A stretch of 64,000 bases of DNA from Arthrobacter sp. CJ23 (GCF_024741795.1 NZ_CP102950.1:248001-312000); one strand, 5' to 3'; positions 17,215 to 25,776 are shown, numbered from the stretch's first letter. Notes: generated from the letters alone by a model not told the origin. A program made the numbers and translations.

Positions 17215-18891
17215 CTAGTGGCCCTGGAACGCCTCAGCCAGCCACCACGATCCGCCGTCTGAGGCGATCTTCGCGTCGATGACGATGGGCCGCTCCTGCG
17301 TGCCGGCACGGTACGCGTCAACCCAGGAGCGCACGGCGTCCAGGTCGGCGATGGTCCGGACGGTCACCCCTTCGGCTCCGTAGCCCCGGGCGATCGCGGC
17401 AAGGTCCGTCTCCGGGAACACCACGCTGCCAAGGTCCGCCCCTGAGTGGTGTTCCGCGAAGTGGTGGACCTCTGCCCCGTAGGCGGCGTCGTTGTAGACG
17501 ATGCACACGAGGGGCAGTTTGAGCCGGACGGCGGTCTCGAGTTCGCTGATGCCCATGAGGAAGCCCCCGTCGCCCGCGCCCAGGACGGGCAGACGGTTTG
17601 GTTGCGCCAGCGCGGCGCCGATGGCCGTGGACAGGCCCAGCCCGATGGCCTGGAAGGCCTGCGTGAAGCAGAAGCCGAACTCGTCCGGCACGGCCAGGTA
17701 CTGGCTGGGATAGCCCATGAAGTTGCCCGAATCCACGGCCAGGATCCGCTCGGCCGGCAGTATCGTATCGAGTTCGCGGCTGAGCACGCGCGGATCGATG
17801 GACGCCGCCGTGGACAGGTCCGGCGTTTCGACGTCCCGCCACCGCGATCCCTGCTTGATGGCCAGGGCGTTGGCCTCCGTGCGGTACTTCTCGGCGGGCT
17901 CGGTTTGGACGGCGCGCAGCGCCTGGAGCGCGTCGGCGGCGGTGAGCGCGGAATCGCCCAGGACGCCCAGGGTGATCGGCCGGTTGGCGCCCAGGGAGGC
18001 GTCTTCGACGTCGATCTGCACCACCTTGGTGCCGGGCGAAATGAGCCGCCCGTGCCGCATGGTCCACATGTTCAGCGTGCATCCCCAGCCGACGATCAGG
18101 TCCGCGCCGCTGATGAACTCCGCCGTCAGGGGCGAGGAAAAGCCGCCGGAAATGCCCAGGTTGTGCAGGTCGCCGTTGAACAGCCCGCTCGCCACGGCCG
18201 ACGTCGCCACCAGCGCGCCGGCATGCCGGGCCAGCGCCAGGATTTCGTCCCGCGCACCCCGCCCGCCGCGCCCGGCGACGAACACGGGACGTTCCGCCGC
18301 GGAAATCAGCGCCACGAGCCGCTCCACCGCGGCGGCGTCCGGGCGGAGCTTCGCCGGAACAGGCACGACGACGGCCCCCGCCTCGTCTGCTGCGGTGCCG
18401 CTTTGGACGTCCAGGGGCAGGCTGAGGACCACGGTCCGGCGTTCGTTGACGGCTGTCCTGAACGCCCTCACGGTGTCAGCGACGGCCGTTTCAGGGGTGT
18501 GGATCCGTTCGGCCACGGCCCCGACGCTGCGGGCCAGGGCGTCCTGGTCGATCTTGAAGTTGGACCTGGTCGCGGCGGCCTGCGTGTCGGCCGTCAGCAC
18601 GATCAGCGGGGTGCGGCTCTTGGCCGCCTCGCCGATGCCCGTGATGGCGTTGCTGAGCCCGCAGCCCTGGTGCGTGGTCACGACGCCGACCTTGCCGGAC
18701 ATCCTGGAGTAGGCGTCGGCCATGGTGGCGGCCCCGCCCTCGTGCCGGGCCGCGGTGTACGGGATGCCTTCCTGGACCAGGGTGCTGGTGACGTCGAAGT
18801 TGCCGCTGCCCACCACCCCGAAGACATGCCCGACGCCGAGCTTCGCCAGCGTCCTGCCGACGAGCGTGGAAACCCGGATCTGCCCGCTCAT
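17215..18891 (-). CDS. TPP-dependent enzyme (candidate isatinate decarboxylase)
   Basis: 558 residues with the three-domain acetolactate-synthase / benzoylformate-decarboxylase architecture. The PYR domain has RHEGGAATMADAYSR (activating Glu) and THQGCGLSNA; the central domain spans about 190-330; the PP domain has GDGGFLMGISELETA followed by YNDAAYG, the GDG...N Mg-TPP motif. Such enzymes decarboxylate 2-oxo acids or condense pyruvate. Established: the fold and cofactor. Inference: as the last gene of an indole-monooxygenase operon, after an isatin-hydrolase-like gene, it could decarboxylate isatinate, an aryl 2-oxo acid. Start overlaps the cyclase stop (ATGA). Confidence 0.85.
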   Translation of the reverse strand: MSGQIRVSTLVGRTLAKLGVGHVFGVVGSGNFDVTSTLVQEGIPYTAARHEGGAATMADAYSRMSGKVGVVTTHQGCGLSNAITGIGEAAKSRTPLIVLTADTQAAATRSNFKIDQDALARSVGAVAERIHTPETAVADTVRAFRTAVNERRTVVLSLPLDVQSGTAADEAGAVVVPVPAKLRPDAAAVERLVALISAAERPVFVAGRGGRGARDEILALARHAGALVATSAVASGLFNGDLHNLGISGGFSSPLTAEFISGADLIVGWGCTLNMWTMRHGRLISPGTKVVQIDVEDASLGANRPITLGVLGDSALTAADALQALRAVQTEPAEKYRTEANALAIKQGSRWRDVETPDLSTAASIDPRVLSRELDTILPAERILAVDSGNFMGYPSQYLAVPDEFGFCFTQAFQAIGLGLSTAIGAALAQPNRLPVLGAGDGGFLMGISELETAVRLKLPLVCIVYNDAAYGAEVHHFAEHHSGADLGSVVFPETDLAAIARGYGAEGVTVRTIADLDAVRSWVDAYRAGTQERPIVIDAKIASDGGSWWLAEAFQGH

Positions 18892-19673
18892 GCGCGCTCC
18901 ACCTTTTCCACCAGGGCGTACACGCGGCTGGGGCTGCCCGTTCCGCCCACGATCGGCAATGGTGCCACCACCAGGGTGGCGCCGACAAACGGGAGGCGGT
19001 CCACGTTCCGCAGGGAGGTTACGCCGTACTTGTCCGCCCCCAGCAGGAACGAGTGGACGGGGAACATGGGATCGAGGGTGCCGGCCTGCCCGGCGTCGAT
19101 GCCCACGGTTTCCACACCGAAGCCACTGATGGACGCGTTTCCGGCAAGCCACTTGGCACCTGCCGCGGAGACGCCGGGAGTGTGGGGTCCGGCGTCGTCG
19201 GCGTTGACGAAAGCCGCGGCGTCGGCGCCCCGGGCCGCCCATCCGGTCCGGAACACCACCCAGCAGTTCTCCGGGAACGGGCCGTGCTCCTCCTGCCACT
19301 GCTCAAAGTGCTCCGGTTCGAGGAGGAAATCCGGATCCGAAGAGGCCTCGGCGGTCTTGTCGATCACCGCGACCGGGCCCACCAGGCGGTGGGGTTCGAT
19401 CTGGTCCACCGACTTCCCGTCCTTGCCCGTGATCCAGTGGACCGGCGCGTCCAGATGCGTGCCGGCGTGTTCACCCACCGTGACGTCGTTCCACGCCCAG
19501 GCGGGACCGGCGTCGTCGAAATTGCTTACCGGCGAGACGGACAGGCCCACCGTGTTCGCGAACGGCTGCGGCAGGTTCAGGATGGGGGTTTCGGAGCTGA
19601 GCGGCGTGGTGAGGTCGATGATCTCCACCGAGCCATTCGAAAGGGCTGCTGTGAGCCCGGCCAGAACAGACAT
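18888..19673 (-). CDS. Cyclase-family metal hydrolase (isatin hydrolase-like)
   Basis: 261 residues of the kynurenine formamidase / isatin hydrolase superfamily. The metal-binding signature HxGTHxDxP appears as EHAGTHLDAPVHW at about residue 69. Members hydrolyse cyclic or formyl amides with Mn or Zn. Isatin hydrolase opens isatin to isatinate, which fits the flanking indole-monooxygenase genes; a general cyclase/formamidase assignment is safer. ATG at 19673 has AGGAGA at 4 bases. It overlaps the downstream TPP gene by 4 bases. Confidence 0.86.
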   Translation of the reverse strand: MSVLAGLTAALSNGSVEIIDLTTPLSSETPILNLPQPFANTVGLSVSPVSNFDDAGPAWAWNDVTVGEHAGTHLDAPVHWITGKDGKSVDQIEPHRLVGPVAVIDKTAEASSDPDFLLEPEHFEQWQEEHGPFPENCWVVFRTGWAARGADAAAFVNADDAGPHTPGVSAAGAKWLAGNASISGFGVETVGIDAGQAGTLDPMFPVHSFLLGADKYGVTSLRNVDRLPFVGATLVVAPLPIVGGTGSPSRVYALVEKVERA

Positions 19674-19680
19674 TGTTCTC

Positions 19681-21312
19681 CTATCGCTTGCTTGGTTTCA
19701 GTGCTGCTTGGATGCGGGAAAGCCGTGAGGGGCGTGTGGTCAGTTTTTGGGCCGCCAAGTGGCCGGAACCTCCTGAGAGACCCGGGCCAGGGTGGGTGGA
19801 AGCGCCGATGTGCCAGAGTCCCTTGAGCGCCGTCTGGTGGCGGGCCGCCTCCGGGAACGGCCGCCAGAGGAGGTTCTGGAAGAGCTCGGCTGAGCCGCCA
19901 TAGGGGTCGCCGTTGACTGCATTGGGATTCCCGGCGGCCAGGTCGGTGGGCGCGATGATGTCCCAGGCCAGGACGGTTGCCCGTGTGCCCGGGGCGAACT
20001 GTTCCAGCCTGTCAAGGACGCGCTCCGTGTACCTCTCCTTCAGCTCTTCGGTCCAGCCTGCCTCAACATCGAGCTCACCCGCAGCATCGCCGACCGGCGA
20101 AAACGGCACTTCCTGCAATTGCAGCCACAGCGTGGCCTTGCCTTCAGGCGCCCGCGACGGATCCAGGACGCATTGCTGGCCCACCACCACCGTCGGCTCG
20201 TCCGGGAGGAGCCCGGCTTCGGCCTGGGCGCAGGCAATTCCGGTGCTGTCCGAACCGTTGCTGATGTGCACCAGCGGAACGGTGTTGAGCCTGGGATCGA
20301 GCCACTCAACAGCTTTGTCCAGGGCCAGGTGGATCTGCATGGCTCCGCGGCCGTTCTGGTAGCGGGCTGCCGCACTGGCCGCCGCGGCCGGGGCATCGCG
20401 GAGCAGCCGGGTGTACAGCGCCTGCGGCGAGACGTTCGCGAGCACTGTGCGCGCTGAGACCACGCCGTGCGAAGTCCGCACTCCGGTCACCGTCTTGCCC
20501 GAAACGAGGATTTCCTCCACCTCCGTGCCCAGCAAGATCCGGACCCCGTTGTCCCGGAGCAGCGACTCGAACGCCGCCACGAACCGGGAGGCGCCGCCCT
20601 TCACCACCGGGAGGCCGAAGCCGTGCATGGTCATGGCCATCACGGGCAGCATCACTCCGCCCGTGGCCTGGTCAGGGCCGAGGCCCGCGTGCAGGAGCCA
20701 CGGCGACCAGAGCTGGTCCGCTTCCCACCCGTCGAAGCGGCTCCGGACGTAGTTGCGGCCGCTCATCACGGAGTCCCTGACAAAAGCTTCGGTCCCGGAC
20801 AGCCGGCCTCGTCGAACAGCCCCGAAGGCGATCTTCGCAACCTCCCTGAAAGACCGCAGTTCCGCACCGAAGGCCCCGAAGATGGTCCCGGCGTTGCGGC
20901 CGAGGTCATCAAGCATTGCCAGGTAGGCCTCCTGGTCGCCCGGTTCCTTGAAGGCCGCGGCAGTCTCTCCCGGATCACGATCGGCAATGGCCACACGGTG
21001 CGCTCCCGTCACCGGGTCGGCGGCGACGCTCGCGGTCACGGGGCCAGGGGTGTTGCAGTACTCCAGGCCCCTGGCATGCAGCTCCGTCCCCAGCACGCCG
21101 TACGCGCCACCGGAGACGAAGAGCGGGTGCCAGGACGAGAACGTGTCGTGGGTGAAGCCCGGAAGCGTCCGCTCTGAGGAATGGATGAAACCTCCCAGCC
21201 GCTCCGATCGCTCGATGAGGCACACGCGCTTCCCCGCCAGGGCAAGTTCCGCCGCCGCAACCAGGGAGTTGATTCCTGATCCGATGACCGCCACGTCAAT
21301 GGAATCGTCCAT
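19681..21312 (-). CDS. FAD-dependent oxidoreductase, phytoene desaturase-like
   Basis: 543 residues. An N-terminal dinucleotide-binding motif VIGSGINSLVAAAELALAGKRVCLIERSERLGG is followed by a body related to CrtI/phytoene-desaturase and amine-oxidase flavoproteins, and a C-terminal FAD-contact block (WHIGASTHPGPGLSGGSGH). No carotenoid genes are nearby. Position between the monooxygenase and the cyclase suggests oxidation of a hydroxylated indoline intermediate, for example toward isatin; this is inference. A clean AAAGGAG precedes the ATG. Confidence 0.85.
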   Translation of the reverse strand: MDDSIDVAVIGSGINSLVAAAELALAGKRVCLIERSERLGGFIHSSERTLPGFTHDTFSSWHPLFVSGGAYGVLGTELHARGLEYCNTPGPVTASVAADPVTGAHRVAIADRDPGETAAAFKEPGDQEAYLAMLDDLGRNAGTIFGAFGAELRSFREVAKIAFGAVRRGRLSGTEAFVRDSVMSGRNYVRSRFDGWEADQLWSPWLLHAGLGPDQATGGVMLPVMAMTMHGFGLPVVKGGASRFVAAFESLLRDNGVRILLGTEVEEILVSGKTVTGVRTSHGVVSARTVLANVSPQALYTRLLRDAPAAAASAAARYQNGRGAMQIHLALDKAVEWLDPRLNTVPLVHISNGSDSTGIACAQAEAGLLPDEPTVVVGQQCVLDPSRAPEGKATLWLQLQEVPFSPVGDAAGELDVEAGWTEELKERYTERVLDRLEQFAPGTRATVLAWDIIAPTDLAAGNPNAVNGDPYGGSAELFQNLLWRPFPEAARHQTALKGLWHIGASTHPGPGLSGGSGHLAAQKLTTRPSRLSRIQAALKPSKR

Positions 21313-21333
21313 AACCGCTCCTTTCAGAAGTGC

Positions 21334-23115
21334 CTAGAAATCGGGGTGGCTGGCTGTCGCGTGGTACTTGCCGCTGTGGAACACGAGGGGAGCGCCGCCG
21401 TCGTTGTTGTATTTCTCCACTTCGCCGACGTAGATGACGTGATCGCCGGCGTCGTGGCGCGATACCGTGCGGCACTGGAACGTCGCCACGGCGCCGTTCA
21501 ACAGCGGGACACCGGCGATGCCGTCCGTGGTTTCGGCTCCGGCGAACTTGTCCGCGGCGGGAGTGGCGAACTGGCGGGACAGGACGTGCTGGTCGCTGGC
21601 GAGGATGTTGATGGCAAAGTGCGTGGCATCCTCGAAATCTGCCAGGCTGGGCGTCCGCTTGCTGGGGCACCACAGCACCAGTGGCGGTTCCATGGAGACC
21701 GACGTGAAGGAGTTCGCGGTCAGGCCCACCTTCCGGCCATCGGCTGCAACGGTGGTGACCACGGTGACGCCGGTGGCGAACTGCCCCAGGGCACTCCGGA
21801 AATCGCGCAGGTCGAAGGCTGCAGAATCCTCTTCCTTGCGTGCCTGCATGAAGTCGACGGCGGCGGTCGGATCGAACCACCACGGGTACGACGTCCGGGG
21901 ATCGTCGAAGCCGCCCACAATGCTGGCAGCCAGCGCGGGATGCTCGGCGGCCTCGCTCAGCAGCGTCACCTGGTGGTCCCGCCGTGGCTTGAGCATGTCG
22001 TTGGTCCACGCCACGGCCCACTGGCCCCAGCCGCGCCAGAATTCATCGAACGTCCGCTCCATCCACTCCCGGTCGAACGGTTGCTGGCCGCGGCGGAGGA
22101 TCGAATCGAGGTAATACTTGGCGGCGAGGGTCGCGTTGTTCGAGCCCTGCCCGGTCAGGGGATCGTTGAGGACCACGGCGTCGCCCAGGCCGAACACCAG
22201 CCTGCCATTGCCGAGCTCCCCGACGGCGGACCTCACCGTGGGCGTGATGCGTCCCAGGAGCGTGGCGCCGCTGTCCGTCAGCGTTGCTCCCGCGAAGTTT
22301 TCTGCCTCGTGAGGGAAATGCTCGCGCAGGATCTCCAAGGAGCGCTCGAGCTGCTCTTCGGGGGTCCCGACGTCGGTCCAACGGTCCATGGGGCCGCCCA
22401 CCACGCCCTCGAACACCATCATGCGGCACGGACCGGAGACGGTCAGCCCGGGGAAGGTGAAGAACTCGCCGACGCCGGGAGCCATGGACATGCGGATGGC
22501 GTCGCCTTGCTGCTGTGCTCCAGTGCCGTCCTGGGAGGTACCGTCCGAGCCGGCGGCGGCACCGCCGTCGAGCGTGACGTAGTTGAGCGCCAGCACCCGC
22601 TGCGGTCGGTCGAAGGGCGACTTCGCCTTGTCCCGCGGGAAGATCTGGCCGATCTCGCCCTTGCCCGTGCTGACGATGACCAGCTCGTAGTCGCGGGCGA
22701 GTTCTTCGAGCATGCGCGGAGTGACTTTTTCGATGCGGAAGTCTCCGCCGTTGGAGACGAACGTCTCGATCCACAGGGCACTCTTGATCCGCTGGTCGAT
22801 GGAGCGGGCGGGTCCGTCCAAGGGGGCTTCCCACTCAAACGTTTCGACCGAGTCGCCGGCGCCTCCGACCCGGACCCGGATCCCGTTGATGTCCGGCACC
22901 GATCCGGCCTCGTAGAGTCCCATGAGCGTCGTGCCCAATTGCGCCTCGGCGTCGAGGGCGGTGGCGAACATGCACTGGCTGGACATGACCTTGCCGGTGC
23001 GGATCTGGGCTGCCGAGCGATCGGAGAGCAGCGTGACCGCGTAGCCTTCCCGCTGCAGGCCCAAGGCCAGCTGGGCGCCGGATTCGCCAGCCCCGATGAT
23101 TGCAATCTTTCGCAT
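21334..23115 (-). CDS. Fused flavin monooxygenase-reductase (StyA2B-type, indole monooxygenase)
   Basis: 593 residues. Residues 1 to about 430 are a group E epoxidase (StyA-like) with GAGESGAQLALGL for FAD and GDAVVLNDPLTGQGSNNA late in the domain. Residues about 435-593 are a StyB-type flavin reductase (FRSALGQFATGVTVVTT, GLTANSFTSVSMEPPLVL, FHSGKYH). This is the one-component StyA2B arrangement known from Rhodococcus opacus 1CP. The positions equivalent to StyA 46/48/50/73/76/96 are S45, Q47, M49, I76, I79 and A103, the pattern I recall for indole rather than styrene monooxygenases. ATG at 23115 follows AAAGGAAC. Confidence 0.92.
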   Translation of the reverse strand: MRKIAIIGAGESGAQLALGLQREGYAVTLLSDRSAAQIRTGKVMSSQCMFATALDAEAQLGTTLMGLYEAGSVPDINGIRVRVGGAGDSVETFEWEAPLDGPARSIDQRIKSALWIETFVSNGGDFRIEKVTPRMLEELARDYELVIVSTGKGEIGQIFPRDKAKSPFDRPQRVLALNYVTLDGGAAAGSDGTSQDGTGAQQQGDAIRMSMAPGVGEFFTFPGLTVSGPCRMMVFEGVVGGPMDRWTDVGTPEEQLERSLEILREHFPHEAENFAGATLTDSGATLLGRITPTVRSAVGELGNGRLVFGLGDAVVLNDPLTGQGSNNATLAAKYYLDSILRRGQQPFDREWMERTFDEFWRGWGQWAVAWTNDMLKPRRDHQVTLLSEAAEHPALAASIVGGFDDPRTSYPWWFDPTAAVDFMQARKEEDSAAFDLRDFRSALGQFATGVTVVTTVAADGRKVGLTANSFTSVSMEPPLVLWCPSKRTPSLADFEDATHFAINILASDQHVLSRQFATPAADKFAGAETTDGIAGVPLLNGAVATFQCRTVSRHDAGDHVIYVGEVEKYNNDGGAPLVFHSGKYHATASHPDF

Positions 23116-23141
23116 TTCAGTTCCTTTATGGCAGGGGAGTG

Positions 23142-24383
23142 CTACGAAACCTTGGCGCTGCTGAGGCTCGCCAGGTAGTCGGCCGCTTTGTCCGGGTACA
23201 TGAACCAGTCCTGGAATTCCGGCGGGTGGTTGAAGCCGTTGGCGAAGCGGTGCGCGATTTCCGGGGCCTCGCTGGCCGCGCCCAGAAGCTGCAGGACGTG
23301 CGGGGGAGGCGGGGCCAGCAGGGCGTTCGTCCAGTGGGCAACGTGTTGGGCGTAGTCCCAGTAGCGCTCGAACGTGGCCTGCATGAAGCGTGCATCGAAG
23401 GCTCCGCCGCCGTGCTGCACGATGCTGTCCAGGTACGAGGCCGCGCACTTGCTGGCGTTGTTGGAACCCTGCCCGGTGATCGGATCGTTCAGGACCACGA
23501 CGTCGGCCAGCCCCAGTACCTGCCGGCCGCTCGGGAGCGTGGCAATAGGGTGGCGGACGGTGGGTGCGAACCGGCCCTGAAGGACACCGTTGGGGTCCGT
23601 CAGTTCGACGTCGGTGGCACGTTCGGCTTCCCACGGCAGGAACGTCTTCAGGATGTTCTTGGACGCCTCCAGGTGCTCTTCGGGCGAAAGGCCCTTCCAG
23701 TTGTCCATGGGCCCGCCCGGCACGCCTTCGAAGACCATGATTTCGCAGGGGCCGGTGGTGGTGAGCGCCGGGAAGACGAAGTATTCGCCCACGCCGGGGA
23801 TCAGGTTGAATGAGACGGCCGAGTACTCCTCGCGCGGCTTCAAGCCCTTCACATAGGTCAACGCAAGGGCGCGCTGCGGCGCATCGTAGCTGCTGCGCTC
23901 GGCGTCGCGGGTGAAGAGCTGGGCGATTTCGCCCTTGCCTGCTGCCACGATCACCAGGTCCGAATCCTGCGTGTATTTCTCCAGTTCGGCCACTCCGGCG
24001 TCTTCGAAGATCAGCTCCCCGCCGCGTTCCACGAAGGCCTCCATGAACCGCGGAAACTTTACGCGCTGGTCGATGGACTTTGCGTGGTTGTCCAGTCGGG
24101 AGGCCCAACTGATGGCCTTTTCGCCCGGGAGCTCTGGATGCGGAATGGTGAACGAGATGCCGTCCACGGTTGGAGCGTCTGGCCAGAAATCCAGTCCCAG
24201 CGCCCTCTCGTGCTCCAGGGCATTGTGGAAGATGCACTGGCTGGACGAAACCTTGCCGCCGTGGATTTCCTCCGCTGTGCGGTTGGAGATCGTGGTGACG
24301 TGGTATCCGGCGTCCAGCAGGCCGATGCCGAGCTGGAGTCCGGACTGGCCGGCTCCGACGATGGTGATGTGGCGTTGCGTCAT
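23142..24383 (-). CDS. Flavin monooxygenase, StyA1-type epoxidase component
   Basis: 413 residues, standalone group E epoxidase without a reductase domain. It has GAGQSGLQLGIGL for FAD and VVLNDPITGQGSNNASK near residue 300. Fingerprint positions corresponding to StyA 46/48/50/73/76/96 are S47, Q49, I51, V73, I76 and A101, again indole-monooxygenase-like with Ile in place of Met at the third position. It would use reduced FAD supplied by the reductase domain of the downstream fusion, as described for StyA1/StyA2B pairs. Expected reaction: epoxidation of indole at C2-C3, which gives indigo when left unprocessed. Confidence 0.92.
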   Translation of the reverse strand: MTQRHITIVGAGQSGLQLGIGLLDAGYHVTTISNRTAEEIHGGKVSSSQCIFHNALEHERALGLDFWPDAPTVDGISFTIPHPELPGEKAISWASRLDNHAKSIDQRVKFPRFMEAFVERGGELIFEDAGVAELEKYTQDSDLVIVAAGKGEIAQLFTRDAERSSYDAPQRALALTYVKGLKPREEYSAVSFNLIPGVGEYFVFPALTTTGPCEIMVFEGVPGGPMDNWKGLSPEEHLEASKNILKTFLPWEAERATDVELTDPNGVLQGRFAPTVRHPIATLPSGRQVLGLADVVVLNDPITGQGSNNASKCAASYLDSIVQHGGGAFDARFMQATFERYWDYAQHVAHWTNALLAPPPPHVLQLLGAASEAPEIAHRFANGFNHPPEFQDWFMYPDKAADYLASLSSAKVS

Positions 24384-24440
24384 GTGTTGCCCCTTGTCTC
24401 TGATGGAAGTTGTGCTGAAGGTAGCTGCAGAACCTTGGTG

Positions 24441-25226
24441 TTAGGTGGCGAGAAGCGGAATGGTTTCTTCGGCGCGTTCCGGACCCAAGGCGGAATATCC
24501 GCCGTCGACGGCCCAATCTGCTCCGGTAACGAAGCTCGCCTGGTCGCTGGCGAGGAAGGCGACCACGTCACCCACCTCCTTGGGGCGACCGACCCGCTTG
24601 AGTGCATGGAAGGGTGCCGCAACGGCGTCCGTCTTCTCGATGCTCCCGTTCGTGAGGGAGTCCATGATGTTGCTCCACACCCAACCAGGGCTGACCGAGT
24701 TCACCCGGATGCCATCTGCGGCGAAATCAACAGCCATGCTGCGGGTGATCTGGACAAGGGCTGCCTTGCTGGCCGGGTAGAGCCAGCGACCGGTTTGGGC
24801 GACCGAGCTGGAGATCGAAGTGAAGTTGATGATGGCGCCGTGTCCCGAGACTTTGAGGTAGGGGCGAGCTGCGTTGCTTGCCACTACTGCGCTCACGAGG
24901 TTGACGTTGAGCGCTTCGAGCCAGTCGGCTCGGCCGGAAGCCGCGCCGTCGTCCTTGTACGTGCAGGCAAGGTTTACCAGGATGTCCAGTCCACCGTGAG
25001 TGGCTACGGTCTGGCTAACGAGCGCGTTCACAGCGGCATCATCCGTGATGTCTGTGTGGGAGTAGTGGATTCCTTCGCCCAGCCCGGCGGTGACCGATCC
25101 GCCGTCGGGGTCTATATCCGCAACCACCACCGTGGCCCCGGCGTCCCGTAGCGCCCTGACGACGCCCTGGCCCACCTTGGTGGCTCCGCCGGTGACGATG
25201 GCCGTCCTGCCTTCGAGTGCTGACAT
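24441..25226 (-). CDS. Short-chain dehydrogenase/reductase, first gene of the indole-type operon
   Basis: 261 residues; ATG at 25226 has AAAGGG 8 bases upstream, an in-frame TTG lies two codons earlier. Rossmann motif TGGATKVGQG, NLACT in place of the usual NNAG, active-site Ser in TSISSS and YPASK. D in ADIDPDGG suggests NAD preference. In indole catabolism an SDR oxidises the dihydroxyindoline formed from indole epoxide; that role is inferred from the adjacent monooxygenases. Confidence 0.88.
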   Translation of the reverse strand: MSALEGRTAIVTGGATKVGQGVVRALRDAGATVVVADIDPDGGSVTAGLGEGIHYSHTDITDDAAVNALVSQTVATHGGLDILVNLACTYKDDGAASGRADWLEALNVNLVSAVVASNAARPYLKVSGHGAIINFTSISSSVAQTGRWLYPASKAALVQITRSMAVDFAADGIRVNSVSPGWVWSNIMDSLTNGSIEKTDAVAAPFHALKRVGRPKEVGDVVAFLASDQASFVTGADWAVDGGYSALGPERAEETIPLLAT

Positions 25227-25275
25227 GGTCAAACCCTTTCAATTGCGGATTGTGCTATTACGAAAATCTGACGTG

Positions 25276-25357
25276 CGTCATTTTTGTCCTAAGAGCGACT
25301 CTAGACAGCCGCCGTAGTCCGGAATATCCACTTGGCGCGAGGATCATCCGATAAGCG
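25276..25357. repeat. 82-bp direct repeat, copy 1 (operon side)
   Basis: 82 bases matching 25671-25752 at 72 positions (88%) with no gaps, in direct orientation and exactly 395 bp apart. Conserved blocks are GTCCTAAGAGCGACTCTAG, TCCGGAATATCCAC and GCGAGGATCATCCGA. It starts 50 bp upstream of the SDR start. The location suggests a regulator-binding module for the minus-strand operon; AraC/XylS proteins commonly bind direct repeats. Confidence 0.85.
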
Positions 25358-25502
25358 AAGACTCAGCCACTTCTTCGTGCCAGCCCACCCATGGTGCTGA
25401 GGTGAGTCGGATGTAGCTCGCATCCATCTCCATCTCCCGGGCCGCGAGTCCTCGCTGGCGCACATCGAGTAGTTGAAAGAAGAACAGGAATATTGAGATC
25501 AT
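25344..25502 (-). CDS. Candidate small ORF, 52 aa, N-terminal hydrophobic
   Basis: An ATG at 25502 is preceded by GGAGAGGAAATCCA, one of the best ribosome sites in the window. The product begins MISIFLFFFQLLD, a hydrophobic run, then RQRGLAAREMEMDASY and ends ESSLIG. It lies between the AraC regulator and the SDR, on the operon strand, and its last codons run into direct-repeat copy 1. Third-position G/C is about 65%, lower than neighbouring genes. It could be a small membrane peptide, a leader, or the remnant of a transporter. I recognise no family. Confidence 0.35.
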   Translation of the reverse strand: MISIFLFFFQLLDVRQRGLAAREMEMDASYIRLTSAPWVGWHEEVAESSLIG

Positions 25503-25670
25503 TGGATTTCCTCTCCGGGTGAGTCACGCAGGCAGTGGCGCTTCACTTGCTTGGCCGCGGGGCTGGTTTCGGATGGTTCCGGTCCCATTCGACCCGACGG
25601 TCATGCACGAGCTTGATGTTCTTCACTGGTCCTCACCCCGCTTTCTGCACTGTTATGGTGATGTGAGCCG

Positions 25671-25752
25671 CGTCATACTTGTCCTAAGAGCGACTCTAGG
25701 CGGCCGCTGAAATCCGGAATATCCACGTAGCGCGAGGATCATCCGAAAAGCG
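25671..25752. repeat. 82-bp direct repeat, copy 2 (regulator side)
   Basis: Second copy of the 82-base repeat (10 mismatches with 25276-25357). It ends 24 bases upstream of the AraC-family start at 25777, so it probably overlaps that gene's promoter. Apart from the two repeats and the small ORF, the 25227-25776 gap shows nothing else I can name. Confidence 0.85.
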
Positions 25753-25776
25753 CAAAACTGTGGAGTGGGTGCCCAA

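Noticed and set aside
17446..19728. 760-codon plus-strand frame over the TPP and cyclase genes
   Set aside because: Antisense shadow; the minus-strand frames carry the TPP and cyclase signatures.
23116..24516. Upstream in-frame extension that would make the fused monooxygenase 1060 residues long
   Set aside because: The extra part overlaps the standalone epoxidase gene in another frame and has no family similarity; ATG at 23115 with AAAGGAAC is the natural start.
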